DNA from: Antedon bifida
Taxonomy: Eukaryota > Echinodermata > Crinoidea > Comatulida > Antedonidae
NCBI GenBank assembly: GCA_963402885.1
Contig: OY727097.1
Location: forward strand, 19,034,001 to 19,098,000
DNA: 64,000 nucleotides
Direction of reading: 5' to 3'
The position numbers and the translations under genes are program-made. Shown here piece by piece: positions 43,001 to 55,288 of the stretch. Numbering within the stretch: position 1 is the stretch's first letter; the number at the start of each line of letters is the position of its first letter. A model generated the notes under the pieces. It did not search any database. It saw only the letters and a list, made by a program, of their open reading frames with translations, and was not told the origin of the DNA.

Positions 43001-46000
43001 TGATTTTCGATGAAACTTGGTTACACAAAAATATCAAAGTGTTTAAAATCACATTTAAAACCGTTTTAGTGCATTTTGAGCAGTTCGATAAAACTTTTCA
43101 CACAAATATCAAAGTGCACAAAATAGCTTAATATCGTATTTGAAAACGTTTTAGACCATTTTGAGCATTTCGACAAAACTTTTTCACACAAAACATCAAA
43201 GTGTACAGAATAGCTTCAAATCGCATTTGGAGACCATTTTGTGCATTTCGAAAAAACTTTTTAACATAAAAACATCGAAGTGCTTAGAATAGCTTCAAAT
43301 CGCATTTGGAGACGTTTTAGACCATTTTGTGATTTTCGAAAAAACTTTTTAACTTAAAAACACCAAAGTGCTTAGAAATACTTCAGATCGCATTTGAAGA
43401 CGTTTTAGACCAATTTGTGCATTTCGATGAAACTTGGTTACACAAAAACATCAATTTTGTGATTTTCGAAAAAACTTTTTAACATAAAAACACCAAAGTG
43501 CTTAGAAATACTTCAGATCGCATTTGAAGACGTTTTAGACCATTTTGTGCATTTCGATGAAACTTGGTTACACAAAAACATCAAAGTGCTTAAAATCACA
43601 TTTGAAACCGTTTTAGACCATTTTGAACATTTCGATAAAACTTTTCACACACAAACATCAAAGTGCACAAAATAGCATAATATCGTATTTGAAAACGTTT
43701 TAGACCATTTTGAGCATTTCGACAACACTTTTTCACACAAAACATCAAATTGTACAGAATAGCTTCATATCGCATTTGGAGACGTTTTAGAGCATTTTGT
43801 GCATTTCGATGAAACTTGGTTACACAAAAACATCAAAGTGCTTAAAATCACATTTGAAACCGTTTTAGACAATTTTGAGCATTTCGATAAAACTTTTCAC
43901 ACAAAAACATCAAAGTGCTTAGAATAGCTTCAAATCGCATTTGGAGACGTTTTAGACCATTTTGTGGTTATCGAAAAAACTTTTTAACATAAAAACATCA
44001 AAGTGCTTAGAATAGCTTCAAATCGCATTTGGAGACGTTTTAGACCATTTTGTGATTTTCGATGAAACTTGGTTACACAAAAACATTAAAGTGCTTAAAA
44101 TCACATTTAAAACCGTTTTAGAGCATTTTGAGCATTTCGATAAAACTTGTTAACATAAAAACATCAAAGTGCTTAGAATAGCTTCAAATCGCATTTGGAG
44201 ACGTTTTAGACCATTTTGTGATTTTCGAAAAAATTTTTAACATAAAAACACCAAAGTGCTTAGAAATACTTCAGATCGCATTTGAAGACGTTTTAGACCA
44301 TTTTGTGCATTTCGATGAAACTTGGTTACACAAAAACATCAAAGTGCTTAAAATCACATTTGAAACCGTTTTAGAGCATTTTGAGCATTTCTATAAAACT
44401 TTTCACACACAAACATCAAAGTGCACAAAATAGCCAAATATCGTATTTGAAAACGTTTTAGACCATTTTGAGCATTTCGACAAAACTTTTTCACACAAAA
44501 CATCAAAGTGTACAGAATAGCTTCAAATCGCATTTGGAGACGTTTTAGACCATTTTGTGCATTTCGATGAAACTTGGTTACACAAAACCATCAAAGTGCT
44601 TAAAATCACATTTGAAACCGTTTTAGACCATTTTGAACATTTCGATAAAACTTTTCACACACAAACATCAAAGTGCACAAAATAGCATAATATCGTATTT
44701 GAAAACGTTTTAGACCATTTTGAGCATTTCGACAAAACTTTTTCACACAAAACATCAAAGTGTACAGAATAGCTTCATATCGCATTTGGAGACGTTTTAG
44801 ACCATTTTGTGCATTTCGATGAAACTTGGTTACACAAAAACATCAAAGTGCTTAAAATCACATTTGAAACCGTTTTAGAGCATTTTGAGCATTTCTATAA
44901 AACTTTTCACACACAAACATCAAAGTGCACAAAATAGCTTAATATCGTACTTGAAAACGTTTTAGACCATTTTGAGCATTTCGACAAAACTTTTTCACAC
45001 AAAACATCAAAGTGTACAGAATAGCTTCAAATCGCATTTGGAGACGTTTTAGACCATTTTGTGCATTTCGATGAAACTTGGTTACACAAAACCATCAAAG
45101 TGCTTAAAATCACATTTGAAACCGTTTTAGACCATTTTGAACATTTCGATAAAACTTTTCACACACAAACATCAAAGTGCACAAAATAGCATAATATCGT
45201 ATTTGAAAACGTTTTAGACCATTTTGAGCATTTCGACAAAACTTTTTCACACAAAACATCAAATTGTACAGAATAGCTTCATATCGCATTTGGAGACGTT
45301 TTAGAGCATTTTGTGCATTTCGATGAAACTTGGTTACACAAAAACATCAAAGTGCTTAAAATCACATTTGAAACCGTTTTAGACAATTTTGAGCATTTCG
45401 ATAAAACTTTTCACACAAAAACATCAAAGTGCTTAGAATAGCTTCAAATCGCATTTGGAGACGTTTTAGACCATTTTGTGGTTTTCGAAAAAACTTTTTA
45501 ACATAAAAACATCAAAGAGCTTAGAATAGCTTCAAATCGCATTTGGAGACGTTTTAGACCATTTTGTGATTTTCGATGAAACTTGGTTACACAAAAACAT
45601 CAAAGTGCTTAAAATCACATTTAAAACCGTTTTAGAGCATTTTGAGCATTTCGATAAAACTTGTTAACATTAAAACATCAAAGTGCTTAGAATAGCTTCA
45701 AATCGCATTTGGAGACGTTTTAGACCATTTTGTGATTTTCGAAAAAACTTTTTAACATAAAAACATCAAAGTGCTTAGAATAGCTTCAAATCGCATTTGG
45801 AGACGTTTTAGACCATTTTGTGCATTTCGATTAAACTTGGTTACACAAAACCATCAAAGTGCTTAAAATCACATTTGAAACCGTTTTAGACCATTTTGAA
45901 CATTTCGATAAAACTTTTCATACACAAACATCAAAGTGCACAAAATAGCATAATATCGTATTTGAAAACGTTTTAGACCATTTTGACCATTTCGACAAAA

Positions 46001-49000
46001 CTTTTTCACACAAAACATCAAAGTGTACAGAATAGCTTCATATCGCATTTGGAGACGTTTTAGAGCATTTTGTGCATTTCGATGAAACTTGGTTACACAA
46101 AAACATCAAAGTGCTTAAAATCACATTTAAAACCGTTTTAGAGCATTTTGAGCGTTTCGATAAAACTTTTCACACACAAATATCAAAATGCACAAAATAG
46201 CTTAATATCGTATTTGAAAACGTTTTAGACCATTTTGAGCATTTCGACAAAACTTTTTCACACAAAACATCAAAGTGTACAGAATAGCTTCAAATCGCAT
46301 TTGGAGACGTTTTAGACCATTTTGTGCATTTCGATGAAACTTGGTTACACAAAACCATCAAAGTGCTTAAAATCACATTTGAAACCGTTTTAGACCATTT
46401 TGAACATTTCGATAAAACTTTTCACACACAAACATCAAAGTGCACAAAATAGCATAATATCGTATTTGAAAACGTTTTAGACCATTTTGAGCATTTCGAC
46501 AAAACTTTTTCACACAAAACATCAAAGTGTACAGAATAGCTTCATATCGCATTTGGAGACGTTTTAGAGCATTTTGTGCATTTCGATGAAACTTGGTTAC
46601 ACAAAAACATCAAAGTGCTTAAAATCACATTTGAAACCATTTTAGACAATTTTGAGCATTTCAATAAAACTTTTCACACAAAAACATCAAAGTGCTTAGA
46701 ATAGCTTCAAATCGCATTTGGAGACGTTTTAGACCATTTTGTGATTTTCGATGAAACTTGGTTACACAAAAATATCAAAGTGCTTAAAATCACATTTAAA
46801 ACCGTTTTAGAGCATTTTGAGCAGTTCGATAAAACTTTTCACACACAAATATCAAAGTGCACAAAATAGCTTAATATCGTATTTGAAAACGTTTTAAACC
46901 ATTTTGAGCATTTCGACAAAACTTTTTCACACAAAACATCAAAGTGTACAGAATAGCTTCAAATTGCATTTGGCGACCATTTTGTGCATTTCGATAAAAC
47001 TTTTCACACAAAAACATCAAAGTGCTTAGAATAGCTTCAAATCGCATTTGGAGACGTTTTAGACCATTTTGTGATTTTCGAAAAAACTTTTTAACATAAA
47101 AACATCAAAGTGCTTAGAATAGCTTCAAATCGCATTTGGAGACGTTTTAGACCATTTTGTGATTTTCGATGAAACTTGGTTACACAAAAACATCAAAGTG
47201 CTTAAAATCACATTTAAAACCGTTTTAGAGCATTTTGAGCATTTCGATAAAACTTGTTAACATAAAAACATCAAAGTGCTTAGAATAGCTTCAAATCGCA
47301 TTTGGAGACGTTTTAGACCATTTTGTGATTTTCGAAAAAACTTTTTAACATAAAAACATCAAAGTGCTTAGAATAGCTTCAAATCGCATTTGGAGACGTT
47401 TTAGACCATTTTGTGATTTTCGATGAAACTTGGTTACACAAAAACATCAAAGTGCTTAAAATCACATTTAAAACCGTTTTAGAGCATTTTGAGCATTTCG
47501 ATAAAACTTTTCACACACAAATATCAAAATGCACAAAATAGCTTAATATCGTATTTGAAAACGTTTTAGACCATTTTGAGCATTTCGACAAAACTTTTTC
47601 ACACAAAACATCAAAGTGTACAGAATAGCTTCAAATCGCATTTGGAGACGTTTTAGACCATTTTGTGCATTTCGATGAAACTTGGTTACACAAAACCATC
47701 AAAGTGCTTAAAATCACATTTGAAACCGTTTTAGACCATTTTGAACATTTCGATAAAACTTTTCACACACAAACATCAAAGTGCACAAAATAGCATAATA
47801 TCGTATTTGAAAACGTTTTAGACCATTTTGAGCATTTCGACAAAACTTTTTCACACAAAACATCAAAGTGTACAGAATAGCTTCATATCGCATTTGGAGA
47901 CGTTTTAGAGCATTTTGTGCATTTCGATGAAACTTGGTTACACAAAAACATCAAAGTGCTTAAAATCACATTTGAAACCGTTTTAGACCATTTTGAACAT
48001 TTCGATAAAACTTTTCACACACAAACATCAAAGTGCACAAAATAGCATAATATCGTATTTGAAAACGTTTTAGACCATTTTGAGCATTTCGACAAAACTT
48101 TTTCACACAAAACATCAAAGTGTACAGAATAGCTTCATATCGCATTTGGAGACGTTTTAGAGCATTTTGTGCATTTCGATGAAACTTGGTTACACAAAAA
48201 CATCAAAGTGCTTAAAATCACATTTGAAACCATTTTAGACAATTTTGAGCATTTCAATAAAACTTTTCACACAAAAACATCAAAGTGCTTAGAATAGCTT
48301 CAAATCGCATTTGGAGACGTTTTAGACCATTTTGTGATTTTCGAAAAAACTTTTTAACATAAAAACATCAAAGTGCTTAGAATAGCTTCAAATCGCATTT
48401 GGAGACGTTTTAGACCATTTTGTGATTTTCGATGAAACTTGGTTACACAAAAACATCAAAGTGCTTAAAATCACATTTAAAACCGTTTTAGAGCATTTTG
48501 AGCATTTCGATAAAACTTGTTAACATAAAAACATCAAAGTGCTTAGAATAGCTTCAAATCGCATTTGGAGACGTTTTAGACCATTTTGTGATTTTCGAAA
48601 AAACTTGTTAACATAAAAACATCAAAGTGCTTAGAATAGCTTCAAATCGCATTTGGAGACGTTTTAGACCATTTTATGATTTTCGATGAAACTTGGTTAC
48701 ACAAAAACATCAAAGTGCTTAAAATCACATTTAAAACCGTTTTAGAGCATTTTGAGCATTTCGATAAAACTTTTCACACACAAATATCAAAATGCACAAA
48801 ATAGCTTAATATCGTATTTGAAAACGTTTTAGACCATTTTGTGCATTTCGAAAAAACTTTTTAACATAAAAACATCAAAGTGCTTAGAATAGCTTCAAAT
48901 CGCATTTGGAGACGTTTTAGACCATTTTGTGCATTTCGATGAAACTTGGTTACACAAAAACATCAAAGTGCTTAAAATCACATTTGAAACCGTTTTAGAG

Positions 49001-50683
49001 CATTTTGAGCATTTCTATAAAACTTTTCACACACAAACATCAAAGTGCACAAAATAGCATAATATCGTATTTGAAAACGTTTTAGACCATTTTGAGCATT
49101 TCGACAAAACTTTTTCAAACAAAACATCAAAGTGTACAGAATAGCTTTGAACATTTCGATAAAACTTTTCACACACAAACATCAAAGTGCACAAAATAGC
49201 ATAATATCGTATTTGAAAACGTTTTAGACCATTTTGAGCATTTCGACAAAACTTTTCACACACAAATATCAAAGTGCACAAAATAGCTTAATATCGTATT
49301 TGAAAACGTTTTAGACCATTTTGAGCATTTCGACAAAACTTTTTCACACAAAACATCAAAGTGTACAGAATAGCTTCAAATCGCATTTGGAGACGTTTTA
49401 GACCATTTTGTGCATTTCGAAAAAACTTTTTAACATAAAAACATCAAAGTGCTTAGAATAGCTTCAAATTGCATTTGGAGACGTTTTAGACCATTTTGTG
49501 ATTTTCGATGAAACTTGGTTACACAAAAACATCAAAGTGCTTAAAATCACATTTAAAACCGTTTTAGAGCATTTTGAGCATTTCGATAAAACTTGGTTAC
49601 ACAAAAACATCAAAGTGCTTAAAATCACATTTGAAACCGTTTTAGACCATTTTGAACATTTCGATAAAACTTTTCATACACAAACATCAAAGTGCACAAA
49701 ATAGCATAATATCGTATTTGAAAACGTTTTAGACCATTTTGTGATTTTCGAAAAAACTTTTTAACATAAAAACATCAAAGTGCTTAGAATAGGTTCAAAT
49801 CGCATTTGGAGACGTTTTAGACCATTTTGTGATTTTCGATGAAACTTGGTTACACAAAAACATCAAAGTGCTTAAAATCACATTTAAAACCGTTTTAGAG
49901 CATTTTGAGCATTTCGATAAAACTTGTTAACATAAAAACATCAAAGTGCTTAGAATAGCTTCAAATCGCATTTGGAGACGTTTTAGACCATTTAATGATT
50001 TTCGAAAAAACTTTTTAACATAAAAACATCAAAGTGCTTAGAATAGCTTCAAATCGCATTTGGAGACGTTTTAGACCATTTTGTGATTTTCGATGAAACT
50101 TGGTTACACAAAAACATCAAAGTGCTTAAAATCAAATTTAAAACCGTTTTAGAGCATTTTGAGCATTTCGATAAAACTTTTCACACACAAATATCAAAAT
50201 GCACAAAATAGCTTAATATCGTATTTGAAAACGTTTTAGACCATTTTGAGCATTTTGACAAAACTTTTTCACACAAAACATCAAAGTTTACAGAATAGCT
50301 TCAAATCGCATTTGGAGACGTTTTAGACCATTTTGTGCATTTCGAAAAAACTTTTTAACATAAAAACATCAAAGTGCTTAGAATAGCTTCAAATCGCATT
50401 TGGACACGTTTTAGACCATTTTGTGCATTTCGATGAAACTTGGTTACACAAAAACATCAAAGTGCTTAAAATCACATTTGAAACCGTTTTAGAGCATTTT
50501 GAGCATTTCTATAAAACTTTTCACACACAAACATCAAAGTGCACAAAATAGCTTAATATCGTATTTGAAAACGTTTTAGACCATTTTGAGCATTTCGACA
50601 AAACTTTTTCACACAAAACATCAAAGTGTACAGAATAGCTTCAAATCGCATTTGGAGACGTTTTAGACCATTTTGTGCATTTC

Positions 50684-51404
50684 GATGAAACTTGGTTACA
50701 CAAAACCATCAAAGTGCTTAAAATCACATTTGAAACCGTTTTAGACCATTTTGAACATTTCGATAAAACTTTTCACACACAAACATCAAAGTGCACAAAA
50801 TAGCATAATATCGTATTTGAAAACGTTTTAGACCATTTTGAGCATTTCGACAAAACTTTTCACACACAAATATCAAAGTGCACAAAATAGCTTAATATCG
50901 TATTTGAAAACGTTTTAGACCATTTTGAGCATTTCGACAAAACTTTTTCACACAAAACATCAAAGTGTACAGAATAGCTTCAAATCGCATTTGGAGACGT
51001 TTTAGACCATTTTGTGCATTTCGAAAAAACTTTTTAACATAAAAACATCAAAGTCCTTAGAATAGCTTCAAATCGCATTTGGAGACGTTTTAGACCATTT
51101 TGTGATTTTCGATGAAACTTGGTTACACAAAAACATCAATTTTGTGATTTTCGAAAAAACTTTTTAACATAAAAACACCAAAGTGCTTAGAAATACTTCA
51201 GATCGCATTTGAAGACGTTTTAGACCATTTTGTGCATTTCGATGAAACTTGGTTACACAAAAACATCAAAGTGCTTCAAATCACATTTGAAACCGTTTTA
51301 GAGCATTTTGAGCATTTCTATAAAACTTTTCACACACAAACATCAAAGTGCACAAAATAGCTTAATATCGTATTTGAAAACGTTTTAGACCATTTTGAGC
51401 ATTT
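50684..51404. repeat. Satellite B long-range block, copy 3
   Basis: It matches 36074-36794 at a constant offset of 14,610 bp, including the fused unit at about 50848, agtccttag at 51052 and the truncated Q unit at 51134. Collinearity breaks at about 51405, where an S monomer has been lost and an R monomer runs directly into a Q monomer. Confidence 0.72.
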
Positions 51405-54313
51405 CGATGAAACTTGGTTACACAAAACCATCAAAGTGCTTAAAATCACATTTGAAACCGTTTTAGACCATTTTGAACATTTCGATAAAACTTTTCACAC
51501 ACAAACATCAAAGTGCACAAAATAGCATAATATCGTATTTGAAAACGTTTTAGACCATTTTGAGCATTTCGACAAAACTTTTTCACAAAACATCAAATTG
51601 TACAGAATAGCTTCATATCGCATTTGGAGACGTTTTAGAGCATTTTGTGCATTTCGATTAAACTTGGTTACACAAAAACATCAAAGTGCTTAAAATCACA
51701 TTTGAAACCGTTTTAGACAATTTTGAGCATTTCGATAAAACTTTTCATACAAAAACATCAAAGTGCTTAGAATAGCTTCAAATCGCATTTGGAGACGTTT
51801 TAGACCATTTTGTGATTTTCGATGAAACTTGGTTACACAAAAACATCAAAGTGCTTAAAATCACATTTAAAACCGTTTTAGAGCATTTTGAGCATTTCGA
51901 TAAAACTTGTTAACATAAAAACATCAAAGTGCTTAGAATAGCTTCAAATCGCATTTGGAGACGTTTTAGACCATTTTGTGATTTTCGAAAAAACTTTTTA
52001 ACATAAAAACATCAAAGTGCTTAGAATAGCTTCAAATCGCATTTGGAGACGTTTTAGACCATTTTGTGATTTTCGATGAAACTTGGTTACACAAAAACAT
52101 CAAAGTGCTTAAAATCACATTTAAAACCGTTTTAGAGCATTTTGAGCAGTTCGATAAAACTTTTCACACACAAATATCAAAGTGCACAAAATAGCTTAAT
52201 ATCGTATTTGAAAACGTTTTAGACCATTTTGAGCATTTCGACAAAACTTTTTCACACAAAACATCAAAGTGTACAGAATAGCTTCAAATCGCATTTGGAG
52301 ACCATTTTGTGCATTTCGAAAAAACTTTTTAACATAAAAACATCAAAGTGCTTAGAATAGCTTCAAATCGCATTTGGAGACGTTTTAGACCATTTTGTGA
52401 TTTTCGAAAAAACTTTTTAACATAAAAACATCAAAGTGCTTAGAATAGCTTCAAATCGCATTTGGAGACGTTTTAGACCATTTTGTGATTTTCGATGAAA
52501 CTTGGTTACACAAAAACATCAAAGTGCTTAAAATCACATTTAAAACCGTTTTAGAGCATTTTGAGCATTTCGATAAAACTTTTCACACACAAATATCAAA
52601 GTGCACAAAATAGCTTAATATCGTATTTGAAAACGTTTTAGACCATTTTGAGCATTTCGACAAAACTTTTTCACACAAAACGTCAAAGTGTACAGAATAG
52701 CTTCAAATCGCATTTGGAGACGTTTTAGACCATTTTGTGCATTTCGACAAAACTTTTTCACACAAAACGTCAAAGTGCTTAGAATAGCTTTAAATCGCAT
52801 TTGGAGACGTTTTAGACCATTTTGTGATTTTCGAAAAAACTTTTTAACATAAAAACACCATAGTGCTTAGAAATACTTCAGATCGCATTTGAAGACGTTT
52901 TAGACCATTTTGTGCATTTCGATGAAACTTGGTTACACAAAAACATCAAAGTGCTTAAAATCACATTTGAAACTGTTTTAGAGCATTTCGAGCATTTCTA
53001 TAAAACTTTTCACACACAAACATCAAAGTGCACAAAATAGCTTAATATCGTATTTGAAAACGTTTTAGACCATTTTGAGCATTTCGACAAAACTTTTTCA
53101 CATAAAACATCAAAGTGTACAGAATAGCTTCAAATCGCATTTGGAGACGTTTTAGACCATTTTGTGCATTTCGATGAAACTTGGTTACACAAAACCATCA
53201 AAGTGCTTAAAATCACATTTGAAACCGTTTTAGACCATTTTGAACATTTCGATAAAACTTTTCACACACAAACATCAAAGTGCACAAAATAGCATAATAT
53301 CGTATTTGAAAACGTTTTAGACCATTTTGAGCATTTCGACAAAAGTTTTTCACACAAAACATCAAAGTGTACAGAATAGCTTCATATCGCATTTGGAGAC
53401 GTTTTAGAGCATTTTGTGCATTTCGATGAAACTTGGTTACACAAAAACATCAAAGTGCTTAAAATCACATTTGAAACCATTTTAGACAATTTTGAGCATT
53501 TCGATAAAACTTTTCACACAAAAACATCAAAGTGCTTAGAATAGCTTCAAATCGCATTTGGAGACGTTTTAGACCATTTTGTGATTTTCGAAAAAACTTT
53601 TTAACATAAAAACATCAAAGTGCTTAGAATAGCTTCAAATCGCATTTGGAGACGTTTTAGACCATTTTGTGATTTTCGATGAAACTTGGTTACACAAAAA
53701 CATCAAAGTGCTTAAAATCACATTTAAAACCGTTTTAGAGCATTTTGAGCATTTCTATAAAACTTGGTTACACAAAAACATCAAAGTGCTTAAAATCACA
53801 TTTGAAACCGTTTTAGACAATTTTGAGCGTTTCGATAAAACTTTTCACACAAAAACATCAAAGTGCTTAGAATAGCTTCAAATCGCATTTGGAGACGTTT
53901 TAGACCATTTTGTGATTTTCGATGAAACTTGGTTACACAAAAACATCAAAGTGCTTAAAATCACATTTAAAACCGTTTTAGAGCATTTTGAGCATTTCGA
54001 TAAAACTTGTTAACATAAAAACATCAAAGTGCTTAGAATAGCTTCAAATCGCATTTGGAGACGTTTTAGACCATTTTGTGATTTTCGAAAAAACTTTTTA
54101 ACATAAAAACATCAAAGTGCTTAGAATAGCTTCAAATCGCATTTGGAGACGTTTTAGACCATTTTGTGATTTTCGATGAAACTTGGTTACACAAAAACAT
54201 CAAAGTGCTTAAAATCACATTTAAAACCGTTTTAGAGCATTTTGAGCATTTCGATAAAACTTGTTAACATAAAAACATCAAAGTGCTTAGAATAGCTTCA
54301 AATCGCATTTGGA

Positions 54314-54649
54314 GACGTTTTAGACCATTTTGTGATTTTCGAAAAAACTTTTTAACATAAAAACATCAAAGTGCTTAAAATCACATTTAAAACCGTTTTA
54401 GAGCATTTTGAGCATTTCGATAAAACTTGGTTACACAAAAACATCAAAGTGCTTAAAATCACATTTGAAACCGTTTTAGACAATTTTGAGCGTTTCGATA
54501 AAACTTTTCACACAAAAACATCAAAGTGCTTAGAATAGCTTCAAATCGCATTTGGAGACGTTTTAGACCATTTTGTGATTTTCGAAAAAACTTTTTAACA
54601 TAAAAACATCAAAGTGCTTAGAATAGCTTCAAATCGCATTTGGAGACGT
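54314..54649. repeat. 336-bp satellite B segment, upstream copy flanking the retrotransposon
   Basis: This segment, running from gacgt at 54314 to gacgt at 54649, reads identically to 62076-62411 immediately downstream of the 3' LTR. Before insertion, the site was therefore a 331-bp block duplicated in tandem, with the element placed exactly at the shared gacgt. It contains a direct Q-Q contact (aaaacttggttacac after a Q unit) that is uncommon in the array. Confidence 0.85.
54645..54649. repeat. Target site duplication, left copy (gacgt)
   Basis: gacgt directly precedes the TGTCAC start of the 5' LTR, and gacgt directly follows the GTGACA end of the 3' LTR. A 5-bp duplication is typical of Ty3/gypsy integrases. 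The target word lies in the conserved ggagacgttttagac part of a satellite B monomer. Confidence 0.92.
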
Positions 54650-54736
54650 TGTCACAAGTGATTTAATTTTTGTTCCATTGTACCGTATGAGGGGGGTCAT
54701 TCATGCGTAGCGGCCTCTTATTGGATGATAGGTTGG

Positions 54737-54744
54737 TATATAAA
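54737..54744 (+). promoter_or_regulatory. TATA box of the 5' LTR
   Basis: TATATAAA stands in a local GC-richer context (ggTATATAAAgtgtgtgcgg). Transcription would start about 25-30 bp downstream, near 54765. The same box is at 60803-60810 in the 3' LTR. A second candidate, TATATAAG, lies at 55497-55504, but I see no AATAAA between it and the LTR end. The first box is the better promoter call. Position-based prediction only. Confidence 0.6.
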
Positions 54745-54862
54745 GTGTGTGCGGGAACGGCGCGAGGTTGAAACAAGGAGTTGGGAGTAAGCTGAGTGTT
54801 GCATTTCTTGATTGGGTGTGGCAAACTACTAGTGTTGTATGGCTAAGAAGCTAAGCGGAGAG

Positions 54863-54868
54863 AATAAA
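54863..54868 (+). terminator. Polyadenylation signal AATAAA, 5' LTR copy
   Basis: AATAAA lies 126 bp after the TATA box start, inside the predicted R region. In the 5' copy it must be bypassed for full-length transcripts. Other AATAAA words occur further right in the LTR (for example 55428-55433), so the real cleavage site is uncertain. Confidence 0.45.
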
Positions 54869-54879
54869 GAAAACCAAAA

Positions 54880-54885
54880 GTAAGA
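54880..54885 (+). promoter_or_regulatory. Candidate splice donor in the leader
   Basis: ccaaaa/GTAAGA fits the metazoan 5' splice site well and lies just after the predicted start of transcription. Paired with the acceptor ending at 56101, it would remove most of U5, the primer binding site and many upstream ATGs. This would give a short-leader gag-pol mRNA. Inferred from motifs only. Confidence 0.3.
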
Positions 54886-55104
54886 GATATTTGATGCACA
54901 CTTCAGCGATATTGTAGTCCTGTAATTAATAACTCCTTAACTTGACTAACGTTTCTTTTACGTCTGATAATTGAGTGGTAGCCTATAGGATTGAAGAACG
55001 GATTGACTAATTGAATGCATAACCAAAAGACTCGGGAAACCAGAACACTTGTAAATACAAAACAGTAACGTTATTGGAATTGAATGAAGACGGAGAGGAA
55101 ACAC

Positions 55105-55288
55105 TTACCTACTAGTGTCAGTAAATTGGAGACTGTTATAGAAAAGAAGGACGGTTGCAGAAATAATATGTTGAATTCTATTATGTACAACGCTTGTTAC
55201 CTACTAGTATCAGTAAATTGGAGACTGTTATAGAAAAGAAGGACGGTTGCAGAAATAATATGTTGAACACTATTATGTACAACGCTTG
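55105..55288 (+). repeat. Tandem 92-bp duplication inside the 5' LTR
   Basis: Copies 55105-55196 and 55197-55288 both begin ttacctactagt and end tacaacgcttg. They differ at three sites (gtgtcag/gtatcag and gaattcta/gaacacta). The same pair with the same differences is in the 3' LTR, so the duplication belonged to the parent element before this insertion. Confidence 0.9.

Larger units (their letters stand above)
3387..54649. repeat. Satellite B: 51-kb tandem array of 78/87/88-bp monomers in ~252-bp trimers
   Basis: The array is continuous, in one orientation, and contains no gene. Three related monomer classes are visible. Q (78 bp) has gatgaaacttggttacac and a short aaaatcacattt core. R (87 bp) has caaagtgcacaaaatagc and atatcgtatttgaaaacg. 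S/U (87-88 bp) has agaatagcttcaaatcgc and atttggagacgttttagac. Q lacks about 10 bp present in the others. The common order is Q-R-S, 252 bp (for example 30032, 30119, 30206 and 30284 are successive monomer starts), or Q-V-U with 88-bp monomers (254 bp). At 51,263 bp this is about 600 monomers. Scattered truncated or fused monomers mark old unequal exchanges. The size and homogeneity suggest centromeric or pericentromeric heterochromatin, but nothing in the sequence proves it. I do not recognise the family. Confidence 0.95.

Noticed and set aside
4673-53875. Many 60-90 residue ORFs in satellite B on both strands
   Set aside because: They are the same few translations repeated, produced because 78- and 87-bp monomers preserve frame. 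They have no conserved start context and end at the tag in each agaatagc or aaatagc.
3387-54649. CRISPR-like array
   Set aside because: Monomers are contiguous and similar along their whole length with no unique spacers, and the context is eukaryotic satellite.
3387-54649. CENP-B box in satellite B
   Set aside because: I looked for the TTCG....A..CGGG core. The closest words (tttcgataaaac, ttggagacg) lack it.
3387-54649. TATAAAA words in R units (catttctataaaac) as promoters
   Set aside because: They occur by chance in AT-rich DNA and have no other promoter evidence; transcription would need data.
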